A stretch of 64,000 bases of DNA from Bactericera cockerelli. Its lineage: Eukaryota > Arthropoda > Insecta > Hemiptera > Triozidae. A model generated the notes under the pieces. That model was given only the letters and a program-made list of their open reading frames with translations, did no database searches and had not been told where the DNA came from. Positions 10,441-21,446 of the stretch are shown one piece after another (within the stretch, counting starts at the first letter, position 1; the number at the start of each line of letters is the position of its first letter). The DNA is taken from assembly GCA_024516035.1 (NCBI GenBank), contig CM044955.1, forward strand, positions 40,650,006 through 40,714,005, read 5' to 3'. The position numbers and the translations under genes are program-made.

Positions 10441-13400
10441 CTTAAATACTAAACTTAATACTAATGCTGCGTGATATTAATTGTGACAAAAAAAAATTGA
10501 GTAGCGTTTACGGCAGCTAATTTACTTATATACTAAACTTAATACTAATGCTGCGTGATATTAATTGTGACAAAAAAATTGAGTAGCGTTTACGGCAGCT
10601 AATAATCTACTTATATACTAAACTTAATACTAGTACTGCGTGATATTAATTGTGACAAAAAAAAATTGAGTAGCGTTTACGGCGGCTAATTTACTTAAAT
10701 ACTAGACTTAATACTAGTGCTGCGTGATATTAATTGTGACAAAAAAATTTGAGTAGCGTTTACGGCAGCAAATTTACTTATATACTAAACTTAATACTAA
10801 TGCTGCGTGATATTAATTGTGACAAAAAAAGTTTGAGTAGCGTATACGGCAGCTTATTTGCTTATATACTAAACTTAATACTAATGCTGCGTAATATTAA
10901 TTGTGACAAAAAAAATTGAGTAGCGTTTACGGCAGCTAATAATCTACTTATATACTAAACTTAATACTAGTGCTGCGTGATATTAATTGTGACAAAAAAA
11001 GTTTGAGTAGCGTTTACGGCAGTTAATTTACATATATACTAAACTTAATACTAATGCTGCGTGATATTAATTGTGACAAAAAAAGTTTGAGTAGCGTGTA
11101 CGGCAGCTTATTTGCTTATATACTAAACTTAATACTAATGCTGCGTGATGTTAATTGTGACAAAAAAAATTGAGTAGCGTTTACGGCAGCTAATAATCTA
11201 CTTATATACTAAACTTAATCCTAGTGCTGCGTGATATTAATTGTGACAAAAAAATTTGAGTAGCGTTTACGGCAGCAAATTTACATATATACTAAACTTA
11301 ATACTAGTGCTGCGTGATATTAATTGTGACAAAAAAAGTTTGAGTAGCGTTTACGGCAGCTTATTTGCTTATATACTAAACTTAATACTAATGCTGCGTA
11401 ATATTAATTGTGACAAAAAAAATTGAGTAGCGTTTACGGCAGCTAATAATCTACTTATATACTAAACTTAATACTAGTGCTGCGTGATATTAATTGTGAC
11501 AAAAAAAGTTTGAGTAGCGTTTACGGCAGCTAATTTACTTATATACTAAACAAAATACTAATGCTGCGTGATATTAATTTTGACAAAAAAAAGTTTGAGT
11601 AGCGTTTACGGCAGCAAATTTACTTATAAACTACTCTTAATACTAATGCTGCGTGATGTTAATTGTGACAAAAAAAATTGAGTAGCGTTTACGGCAGCTA
11701 ATAATCTACTTATATACTAAACTTAATCCTAGTGCTGCGTGATATTAATTGTGACAAAAAAATTTGAGTAGCGTTTACGGCAGCAAATTTACTTATATAC
11801 TAAACTTAATACTAATGCTGCGTGATATTAATTGTGACAAAAAAAGTTTGAGTAGCGTATACGGCAGCTTATTTGCTTATATACTAAACTTAATACTAAT
11901 GCTGCGTAATATTAATTGTGACAAAAAAAATTGAGTAGCGTTTACGGCAGCTAATAATCTACTTATATACTAAACTTAATACTAGTGCTGCGTGATATTA
12001 ATTGTGACAAAAAAAGTTTGAGTAGCGTTTACGGCAGCTAATTTACATATATACTAAACTTAATACTAATGCTGCGTGATATTAATTGTGACAAAAAAAA
12101 GTTTGAGTAGCGTTTACGGCAGCAAATTTACTTATATACTAAACTTAATACTAATGCTGCGTGATATTAATTGTGACAAAAAAAGTTTGAGTAGCGTGTA
12201 CGACAGCTTATTTACTTATAAACTAAACTTAATACTAATGCTGCGTGATGTTAATTGTGACAAAAAAAATTGAGTAGCGTTTACGGCAGCTAATAATCTA
12301 CTTATATACTAAACTTAATCTTAGTGCTGCGTGATATTAATTGTGACAAAAAAATTTGAGTAGCGTTTACGGCAGCGAATTTACTTATATACTAAACTTA
12401 ATCCTAATGCTGCGTGATATTAATTGTGACAAAAAAAGTTTGAGTAGCGTATAAGGCAGCTTATTTATTTATACACTGAACTTAATACTAATGCTGCGTG
12501 ATATTAATTGTGACAAAAAAAGTTTGAGTAGCGTGTACGGCAGCTTATTTACTTATAAACTACTCTTAATACTAATGCTGCGTGATGTTAATTGTGACAA
12601 AAAAATTGAGTAGCGTTACGGCAGCTAATAATCTACTTATATACTAAACTTAATCCTAGTGCTGCGTGATATTAATTGTGACAAAAAAATTTGAGTAGCG
12701 TTTACGGCAGCAAATTTACTTATATACTAAACTTAATACTAATGCTGCGTGATATTAATTGTGACAAAAAAAGTTTGAGTAGCGTTTACGGCAGCAAATT
12801 TACTTATATACTAAACTTAATACTAATGCTGCGTGATATTAATTGTGACAAAAAAAGTTTGAGTAGCGTGTACGACAGCTTATTTACTTATATACTAAAC
12901 TTAATACTAATGCTGCGTAATATTAATTGTGACAAAAAAAATTGAGTAGCGTTTACGGCAGCTAATAATCTACTTATATACTAAACTTAATACTAGTGCT
13001 GCGTGATATTAATTGTGACAAAAAAAGTTTGAGTAGCGTTTACGCCAGCTAATTTACATATATACTAAACTTAATACTAATGCTGCGTGATATTAATTGT
13101 GACAAAAAAAGTTTGAGTAGCGTTTACGGCAGCAAATTTACTTATATACTAAACTTAATACTAATGCTGCGTGATATTAATTGTGACAAAAAAAGTTTGA
13201 GTAGCGTGTACGACAGCTTATTTACTTATAACTAAACTTAATACTAATGCTGCGTGATGTTAATTGTGACAAAAAAAATTGAGTAGCGTTTACGGCAGCT
13301 AATAATCTACTTATATACTAAACTTAATCTTAGTGCTGCGTGATATTAATTGTGACAAAAAAATTTGAGTAGCGTTTACGGCAGCGAATTTACTTATATA

Positions 13401-14393
13401 CTAAACTTAATACTAATGCTGCGTGATATTAATTGTGACAAAAAAAGTTTGAGTAGCGTATACGGCAGCTTATTTATTTATACACTGAACTTAATACTAA
13501 TGCTGCGTGATATTAATTGTGACAAAAAAAATTGAGTAGCGTTTACGGCAGCTAATAATCTACTTATATACTAAACTTAATACTAGTGCTGCGTGATATT
13601 AATTGTGACAAAAAAAGTTTGAGTAGCGTTTACGGCAGCTAATTTACATATATACTAAACTTAATACTAATGCTGCGTGATATTAATTGTGACAAAAAAA
13701 AGTTTGAGTAGCGTTTACGGCAGCAAATTTACTTATATACTAAACTTAATACTAATGCTGCGTGATATTAATTGTGACAAAAAAAGTTTGAGTAGCGTGT
13801 ACGGCAGCTTATTTACTTATAAACTAAACTTAATACTAATGCTGCGTGATGTTAATTGTGACAAAAAAAATTGAGTAGCGTTTACGGCAGCTAATAATCT
13901 ACTTATATACTAAACTTAATCCTAGTGCTGCGTGATATTAATTGTGACAAAAAAATTTGAGTAGTGTTTACGGCAGCGAATTTACTTATATACTAAACTT
14001 AATACTAATGCTGCGTGATATTAATTGTGACAAAAAAAGTTTGAGTAGCGTATACGGCAGCTTATTTATTTATATACTGAACTTAATACTAATGCTGCGT
14101 GATATTAATTGTGACAAAAAAAATTTGAGTAGCGTTTACGGCAGCTAATTTACTTATATACTAAATCTAATACTAATGCTGCGTGATATTAATTGTGACA
14201 AAAAAAGTTTGAGTAGCGTTTACGGCAGCTCATTTACTTATATACTAAATCTAATACTAATGCTGCGTGATATTAATTGTGACAAAAAAGTTTGAGTAGC
14301 GTTTACGGCAGCTAATTTACTTAGAAACTAAACTTAATACTAAAGCTGCGTGATATAAATTGTGACAAAAAAAGTTTGAGTAGCGTTTACGGC
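10441..14393. repeat. 84-bp satellite array, about 47 monomers
   Basis: Monomers of about 84 bp contain ACTAAACTTAATACTAATGC, TGCGTGATATTAATTGTGAC, an A-run and GAGTAGCGTTTACGGCAGC. A variant with a 3-bp insertion (CTAATAATCTAC) recurs at 10600, 10937, 11191, 11444, 11699, 11952, 12291, 12625, 12963, 13300, 13553 and 13892. These intervals of about 254 or about 337 bp mark higher-order units of three or four monomers. The array starts directly after the 9-bp minisatellite and ends by fusing in mid-monomer (TTTACGGC) to the G-rich minisatellite at about 14393. Apparent ORFs of 28-residue period are a by-product of the monomer length. Confidence 0.95.
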
Positions 14394-17300
14394 TGGGTGG
14401 TCGGGATGAGCTTAATAGTCTGGGTGGGTTACCATCACACCTAAAAAATAGTTCTGAAACAAAAAACTAATAATTCGACAACACAAAATTATACACTACA
14501 ACAAGTATAAATTACTATTTTGAAGAAAACACATAACAGCATGCAACATTGAAAGCATACAAGAAAAGTAAAAAAAAAATGCAACATGCAAAAGCAAGCG
14601 AAATTACGCGATGTAACTAGTATTATCTCGTAATATCGCTTATAATATGGGTGGTAATAAGAAATAAATACTTAAGTGGAGCTGAGCTTGGGTGGGCTGG
14701 GTGGTCAAGGAGGACTGGGTGGTCAGGGTGGGCTGGCTGGTCGGGGCAGGCTGGGTGGTCGGGGTAGGCTGGGTGGTCGGGGTAGGCTGGGTGGTCGGGG
14801 TAGGCTGGGTTGTCAGCGTGGGCTGGCTGGTCGGGGCAGGTTGGGTGGTCTGGGTGGTCGGGGTAGGCTGGGTGGTCGGGGCAGGCTGGCTGGTCGGGGC
14901 AGGCTGGGTGGTCGGGGTAGGCTGGCTGGTCGGGGCAGGCTGGGTGGTCGGGGTAGGCTGGGTGGTCGGGGCAGGCTGGCTGGTCGGGGCAGGCTGGGTG
15001 GTCGGGGTAGGCTGGCTGGTCGGGGCAGGCTGGGTGGTCGGGGTAGGCTGGCTGGTCGGGGCAGGCTGGGTGGTTGGGGTAGGCTGCGTGTTCGGGGCAG
15101 GCTGGGTGGTCGGGGTAGGCTGGGTGGTCTGGGTGGTCGGGGTAGGCTGGGTGGTCGGGGTAGGCTGGGTGGTCGGGGCAGGCTGGGTGGTCGGGGTAGG
15201 CTGGGTGGTCGGGGCAGGCTGGGTGGTCGGGGTAGGCTGGGTGGGCTGGCTGGTAGGGAGGCTTTGTGGTCGGGGTAGGCTGGGTTGTCAGGTTGGGCTG
15301 GCTGGTCGGGGCAGGCTGGGTGGTCGGGGTGGACTAGCTGGTCGGGTGGGCTGTTTGGTCAGGATAGGCTGGGTGGAATGAGAAATGTAGTCTCAATGGT
15401 GACCAAATCACCTAAAAATTATTTCTGAAACAGAAAAACTTATAACACGACAGTACAAAATCATACACAATCCTCTCACACAACTACATTAAATACACAT
15501 TATTTTGAAAAGAACACATAAAAGCATGCAACATTGAAAGCATACAAGAAATGTAAAAAAAAAAAAAAATGCAACATGCAAAAGCAAGCGAAATTACGCG
15601 ATGTAACTAGTATTATCTCGTAATATCGCTTATAATATGGGTGTTAAAAAGAAATAAATACCTAATTGGAGCTGAGCTTGGGTGGACTGGGTGGTCGGGT
15701 GGGCTGGCTGGTCAAGGAGGGCTGGGTGGTCAGGGTAGGCTGGGTGGTCAGGGTGGGCTGGGTGGTCGGGATGGGCTTAACAGTCTGGGTGGGTTGCCAT
15801 CAAACTTAAAAAATAATTCTGAAACAAAAAACTAATAATACGACAGCACAAAATCATGCACAAGAGAAAAATTATACACTGCAACAAGTATAAATTAGAA
15901 ATTTGAAGAAAACACATAAAAGCATGCAACATTGAAAGCATGCAAGAAATGTAAAAAAAAATGCAACATGCAAAAGCAAGCGAAATTACGCGATGTAACT
16001 AGTATTATCTCGTAATATCGCTTATAATATGGGTGTTAAAAAGAAATATATACTTAAGTGGAGCTGAGCTTGGGTGGACTGGGTGGTCGGGTGGGCTGGG
16101 TGGTTAGGAGGCTGGGGGGGCTGGCTGGTCGGCAGGGTGGGTCGGGGTGGGGTCAGGGGTGGGGTGGGGGGGTCGGGGCAGGCTGGGTGGGGTGTGGTCG
16201 GGGCAGGCTGGGTGGTCGGGGTGGACTAGCTGGTCGGGTGGGCTGTTTGGTCGGGATAGGCTGGGTGGGATGAGAAATGTAGTCTCAAGGTGACCGAATC
16301 ACCTAAAAATATTTCTGAAACAGAAAACTAATAACACGACAACAAAATCATAACAATCTTCAACAAACATAAATACACATTATTGAAAGACACATAAAAG
16401 CATGCAACATTGAAAGCATCAGAAATGTAAAAAAATGCACAGCAAAAGCAAGCGAAATACCGATGTAACTGTATTATCTCGTAATATCGCTTATAATATG
16501 GTGTTAAAAAGAAATAAAACTAATGGATGAGCTTGGGGACGGGGGTCGGGTGGGCTGGTGGTTAAGGAGGGCTGGGTCAGTGCTGGGTGGTCAAGGGTGG
16601 CGCAGGGAAATTACATAGTGGGCTGGTTTGGGCATGGCTGGGTGGTCGTGTAGTGAGCTGGGTCGGTGCTGGTAGCTGTGTGTGAGGCGTATTGGGTGTA
16701 GGGTGTCAGGCTGGTGGTGGGGGCTGGGTGGTCGGGAGGCTGGTGGGTCGGGGTGGCTGGTGTGGGTGGTGGTGGGTGTGGGGGGGGTGGCTGTGTGCGT
16801 GGGTGCGGTGTCCATGTATGAAACGAGGCGATGCGGTCGTCGACATTTGGTTTAGAACATGAAATTCAAAAAGAAAAAATGAAAAAGGAAATATATTAGA
16901 TCCTAATGTTATAGGGTAAAAGAAAAACTAGAGGATTGGTGATTGTGTGTGTTAGGGTGTGTGGTGGGTGCTGGGTGGTCGGGGTAGGCTGGGTGGTCGG
17001 GCAGGCCTGGGTGGTCGGGTAGGCTGGGTGGGCGGCTGGGTGGCGGGTCGAGGCTGGGTGTCGGGGAGGCTTGGTGTGGCGGGTGGTGGCAGGCTGGGTG
17101 GTCGGGTGGGGCTGTGTGGTGGCTGGGTCGGATAGGCTGGGTGTGATGAGAAATGTAGTCTTTGTGGTACCAAATCACCTAAAAATTATTTCTGAAACAG
17201 AAAAACTATAACACGACAATACAAAATCATACAAAGAAAAACCACCACACAATACTAATTAAAACACATAACATCTGCAAAAAAAATAAAAGCGAATGCT

Positions 17301-20300
17301 AATAGTAAGTTGTAGTGCTTATAAAATGGTTGGTAGTGTTACTAAACCCAACAAAGCCGTACCTTACCTCACCATTACAAGATCTTATGAACACAATAAT
17401 ATACATAAAAAAATGCATGCTAGTTTTAAAAAAATACTCAAGTCAGCTTGCGGATGTCGATGGCTGTTGGCAGGTTGGCTGGGGGATCTGGGTGGGCGGG
17501 TAGGCCGGGTGGGGGGATGGCTGTGTGTCGGATTAGGCTGTTGTGGGAGCTAATGTTTTGGGTTGGCTCGATGGTCAAGGTTGGTTGGGTTCGCTAGGAC
17601 TAGCTGGTTGGGGGCTGGTGGTGGGGTAGGCTGGGTGGTCGGCGTAGCTGGGTGGTCGGGATGGTTGTGGTCGGGATGGGCTTAATAGTCTGGGTGGTTG
17701 CATCACACTAAAAATTATTCTGAAACAAAAAACTAAAATACGACAACACAAAAGCATGCACAAGAGAAAATCATACACTGCAACAAGTATAAATTACAAT
17801 TTTGAAGGAAACACCCTAAAGCATGAAACATTAAATTAAGCAGAAAAAAAAAAAAAATGCAACAAACAAAAGCAAGCGAAATTACGCGATGTAGTAATTA
17901 GTATTATCTCGTAATACCGATTGTAAAATGGGTGTTAAAAATAAAAATATTATATGGAGTTGAGTTTGGGTGGCTGAGTGAGCTGGCCTGAGTGGTCTGG
18001 TGGGCTGGTGGTCAGGGTGGGCTCGGTGGTCGGGGGGCTGGGTGGTTGGGGAGGCTGGGTGGGTTGTGGTAGGCTAGGCTCGTGGGTGGTGGTGGTTGTG
18101 GTGGATTGGTGGTGGGCTGGCTATTTGTCGGGTAGGCTGGGTGGGATGAGCAAACGTAGTCTCTTAAGGGTACCATATCACCTAAAAAATATTTCTGAAA
18201 CAGAAAAACTAATAACACGACAGTACAAAATCATTCACAAAGAAACCACACATTACATTAAATACAATTACTTTTAAAAGAACACATAAAAGCATGCAAC
18301 ATTGAAAGCATGCAAGAAATAATGTAAATCAAAAAAAAAAAAAAAAAAAAAGAAAAGCGATAATACGCGATGTACCTAACTAGTATAGTCTCGTATTCGC
18401 TTTAAAATGGTGTTGGTTGTATGTAGGCTACAACCAACACCCTCGCCTCCTCTCCTACAGCGAACCTTTCCTACCATAAGAAAGATCTACAGTGGTATCT
18501 GTACAATAGTACCCCTGTCTAAAGAAGGGTTGCTTTATAAGGCCATACTTCTAAAATAACTAATTTACTAATATAGAAGACTCGTTTCCAGGCCCCAGGT
18601 GGAGTTCAGCGTTTTTTACTCCTAAGTGGTATCCAACAATATGAATATTACTTGAAAGAGAATTCATATTGCAAGGCCTATCACTTGTAACAGACTATTT
18701 TGTTAAAAAAAAAAAAAAAAACTTGTGGCGGTGGTCGGGGCAGGCTGGGTGGTCTGGGTGGTCGAGGTAGGCTGGGTTGTCAGGTGGGCTGGCTGGTCGG
18801 GGGCTGGGTGTTCGGCGCAGGCTGGGTGTTCGGGGCAGGCTGGGTGGTCGGGGTAGGCTGGGTGGTCGGGGCAGGCTGGGTGGTCTGGGTGGTCGAGTAG
18901 GCTGGGTTGTCAGGGTGGGCTGGCTGGTCGGGATAGGCTGGGTGTGATGAGAAAATGTAGTCTTTGTGGGTTACCAAATCACCTAAAAATTATTTCTGGA
19001 ACAGAAAAACTAATAACACGACAATACAAAATCATACAAAAGAGGAAAACCACACACTACAATACAAATTAATTTGAAAAGAACACATAAGAGCATGCAA
19101 CATGCAAAAAAAAAAAAAAAGCGATAATACGCGACGTAACTAGTATAGTCTCGTACTGTCGCTTATAAAATGGGTGTTGGGTTGTAGTGTTATGCTACAA
19201 CCCAACACCCTCGGCCTCCTCCTCCCCTACAGCCGTACCTTACCTCACCATTACAGAGATCTTATATGAACACAATAATATACATAAAAAAATGCATGCT
19301 AGTTTTAAAAAAATACTCAAGTCAGCTTGGGCGGGATGGTCGGAGTGGGCTCGTTGGCCAGGTTGGCTGGGTGGACATCTGGGTGGGCGGGTAGGCCGGG
19401 TGGTGGGGATGGGCTGTGTGGTCGGATTAGGCTGTCTGGTCCGGGGAGGCTAATTGTTTTGGGTTGGCTCGATGGTCAAGGTTGGTTGGGTTTCCGGCTA
19501 GGACTAGCTGGTTGGGTGGGCTGGGTGGTTGGGGTAGGCTGGGTGGTCGGCGTAGGCTGGGTGGTCGGGATGGGATTTGTGGTCGGGATGGGCTTAATAG
19601 TCTGGGTGAGTTAGCATCACACCTAAAAATTAGTTCTGAAACAAAAAAACTAAAAATACGACAACACAAAAGCATGCACAAGAGAAAATGCATACACTGC
19701 AACAAGTATATATTACAATTTTGAAGGAAACCCCTAACAGCATGAAACATTAAATTAAGCAAGTAAAAAAAAAAAAAAAAAAAAATGCAACAAACAAAAG
19801 CAAGCGAAATTACGCGATGTAGGTAATTAGTATTATCTCGTAATACCGATTGTAAAATGGGTGTTAAAAATAAAAATATTATATGGAGTTGAGTTTGGGT
19901 GGTCTGAGTGAGCTGGACTAACTAAGTGGTCTGGTGGGCTGGGTGGTCAGGGTGGGCTCGCTGGTCGGGGTAGGCAGGGTGGTTGGGGTATGCTGGGTGG
20001 TTGTGGTAGGCTAGGCTCGTCGGGGTGGGTTGGGTGGTTGTGGTGGATTGGGTGGTCGGGCTGGTCTATTTGTCGGGGTAGGCTGGGTGGGATGAGCAAC
20101 GTAGTCTCTGTAAGTCACCATATCACCTAAAAAATATTTCTGGAACAGAAAAACTAATAACACGACAGTACAAAATCATTCACAAGAGGAAAACCACACA
20201 TTACATTAAATACAAATTACTTTTAAAAGAACACATAAAAGCATGCAACATTGAAAGCATGCAAGAAAATAATGTAAAGTACAAAATGCAAAAAAAAAAA

Positions 20301-20362
20301 AAAAAAAAAAAAAAGAAAAGCGATAATACGCGATGTACCTAACTAGTATAGTCTCGTACTGT
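14394..20362 (+). repeat. Higher-order array of G-rich minisatellite modules, section 1
   Basis: Modules alternate a G-rich 18-bp minisatellite (GGTAGGCTGGGTGGTCGG and variants with GGCAGGCT, GGTGGGCTGGCTGGTCAG) with AT-rich spacers. A spacer carries ATGAGAAATGTAGTCTC, CACCTAAAAATTATTTCTG, CAGAAAAACTAATAACACG, GCATGCAACATTGAAAGC, then a 44-bp palindrome with centre ACTAGT, TATAATATGGGTG and GAAATAAATACTTAAGTGG. The longest pure minisatellite run is 14690-15370. Between about 16300 and 18720 the conserved spacers carry many one-base losses (see findings). Hairpin units lie at 19172-19210 and just after this section. No gene is supported; open frames come from the 18-bp period. Confidence 0.9.
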
Positions 20363-21395
20363 CGCTTTTAAAATGGGTGTTGGGTTGTAGTGTTAGGCTA
20401 CAACCCAACACCCTCGGCCTCCTCCTCCCCTACAGCCGAACCTTTCCTCACCATAAGAAAGATCTTACAAGTGGTATCCTGTACAATATGTACCCCTGTC
20501 TTAAAATGAAGGGTTGCATATATATAAGGCCTAATCCACTTCTAAAATAACTAATTTACTAATATAAGAAAAGAACTCGTTTCCAGGCCACCCAAGAGGT
20601 AGAGTTCCAGCCCGTTTTTCTACCTTCCTAAGTGGTATCCCCAACAATATGAATATCTACTTGGAAAAGAAGAATTCATATTGCAAGGCCTAATCCACTT
20701 CGTAACAAACTATTTTTTATAAAAAAAAAAAAAAAAAAAACTTGTGGCGCCAACAAGTAAAAAAAAAAATTACAGCTCAGAGCGGTCGAGGTGGGTAGGG
20801 TGGTCAGGGTAATTAGGGTAGTCGAGGTGGTCAGGATAGTCAAGGTGGTCGAGGTCGTTAGGGTAGTCGAGGTGGTCAGGATGTCATTGTGGTCAAGGTG
20901 GTCGAGGTCATTAGGGTGGTCGAGGTTGTCAGGATAGTCAGGGTGGTCAAGATGGTCGAGGTCATTAGGGTGTTCGAGGTGGTCAGGATAGTCAGGGTGG
21001 TCAAGATGGTCGAGGTCATAAGGGTGTTCGAGGTGGTCGAGGTCATTAGGGTGGTCGAGGTGGTCAGGATAGTCAGGGTGGTCAAGGTGGTCGAGGTCAT
21101 TAGGGTGTTCGATGTGGTCAGGATAGTCAGGGTGGTCAAGATGGTCGAGGTCATAAGGGTGTTCGAGGTGGTCAGGATAGTCAGGGTGGTCAAGGTGGTC
21201 GAGGTCATTAAGGTGGTCGAGGTGGTCAGGATAGTCAGGGTGGTCAAAATGGTCAAAATCTTAAGGGTGTTCGAGGTGGTCAGGATAGTCAGGGTGGTCA
21301 AGGTAGTCGAGGTCATAAGGGTGTTCAGGGTTGTCAAGGTAGTCAGAGGGGTCAAGGTGGTCGAGGTCATTAGGGTGGAAACCCCATCCTTAAAT
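20363..21395 (+). repeat. Conserved array block and 9-bp minisatellite, copy 2
   Basis: The hairpin GGGTGTTGGGTTGTAG-TGTTAGG-CTACAACCCAACACCC is at 20375-20413. The paired direct repeats (AAGTGGTATCC ... CCTAATCCACTT) and the ACTTGTGGCGCCAACAAGT palindrome (about 20740-20758) follow. The 9-bp minisatellite spans about 20785-21370 and is longer than in copy 1. Confidence 0.85.
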
Positions 21396-21446
21396 ACTAA
21401 ACTTAATACTAATGCTGCGTGATATTAATTGTGACAAAAAAAGTGT
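21396..21446. repeat. Single partial 84-bp satellite monomer
   Basis: Immediately after CCCCATCCTTAAAT the text ACTAAACTTAATACTAATGC and TGATATTAATTGTGACAAAA repeats the first half of the satellite monomer. It then switches to GTGTTAAAAAGAAATAAATA of the ordinary spacer. It occupies the same position as the start of the large satellite array after block copy 1. Confidence 0.85.

Noticed and set aside
10441..14393. CRISPR-like regular repeat array
   Set aside because: Monomers abut without unique spacers, the setting is a eukaryotic genome and no cas gene is present. It is satellite DNA.
14676..15381. Long open frames giving GRGRLG-, VVGVGW- or PTTQPT-type repeat proteins across the array
   Set aside because: The repeat unit is 18 bp, so all frames stay open together on both strands. 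Many begin with non-ATG codons and have no conserved flanks. They are a by-product of the minisatellite.
20889..21370. Telomere-like repeats (TTAGGG occurs repeatedly)
   Set aside because: TTAGGG occurs only within a 54-bp pattern and never in tandem; insect telomeres are typically TTAGG runs. Subtelomeric location remains possible but unsupported.
20876..21422. Open frames with an 18-residue pattern (both strands) over the 9-bp minisatellite
   Set aside because: They result from a 54-bp repeat pattern divisible by three; no start context or splice structure supports a gene.
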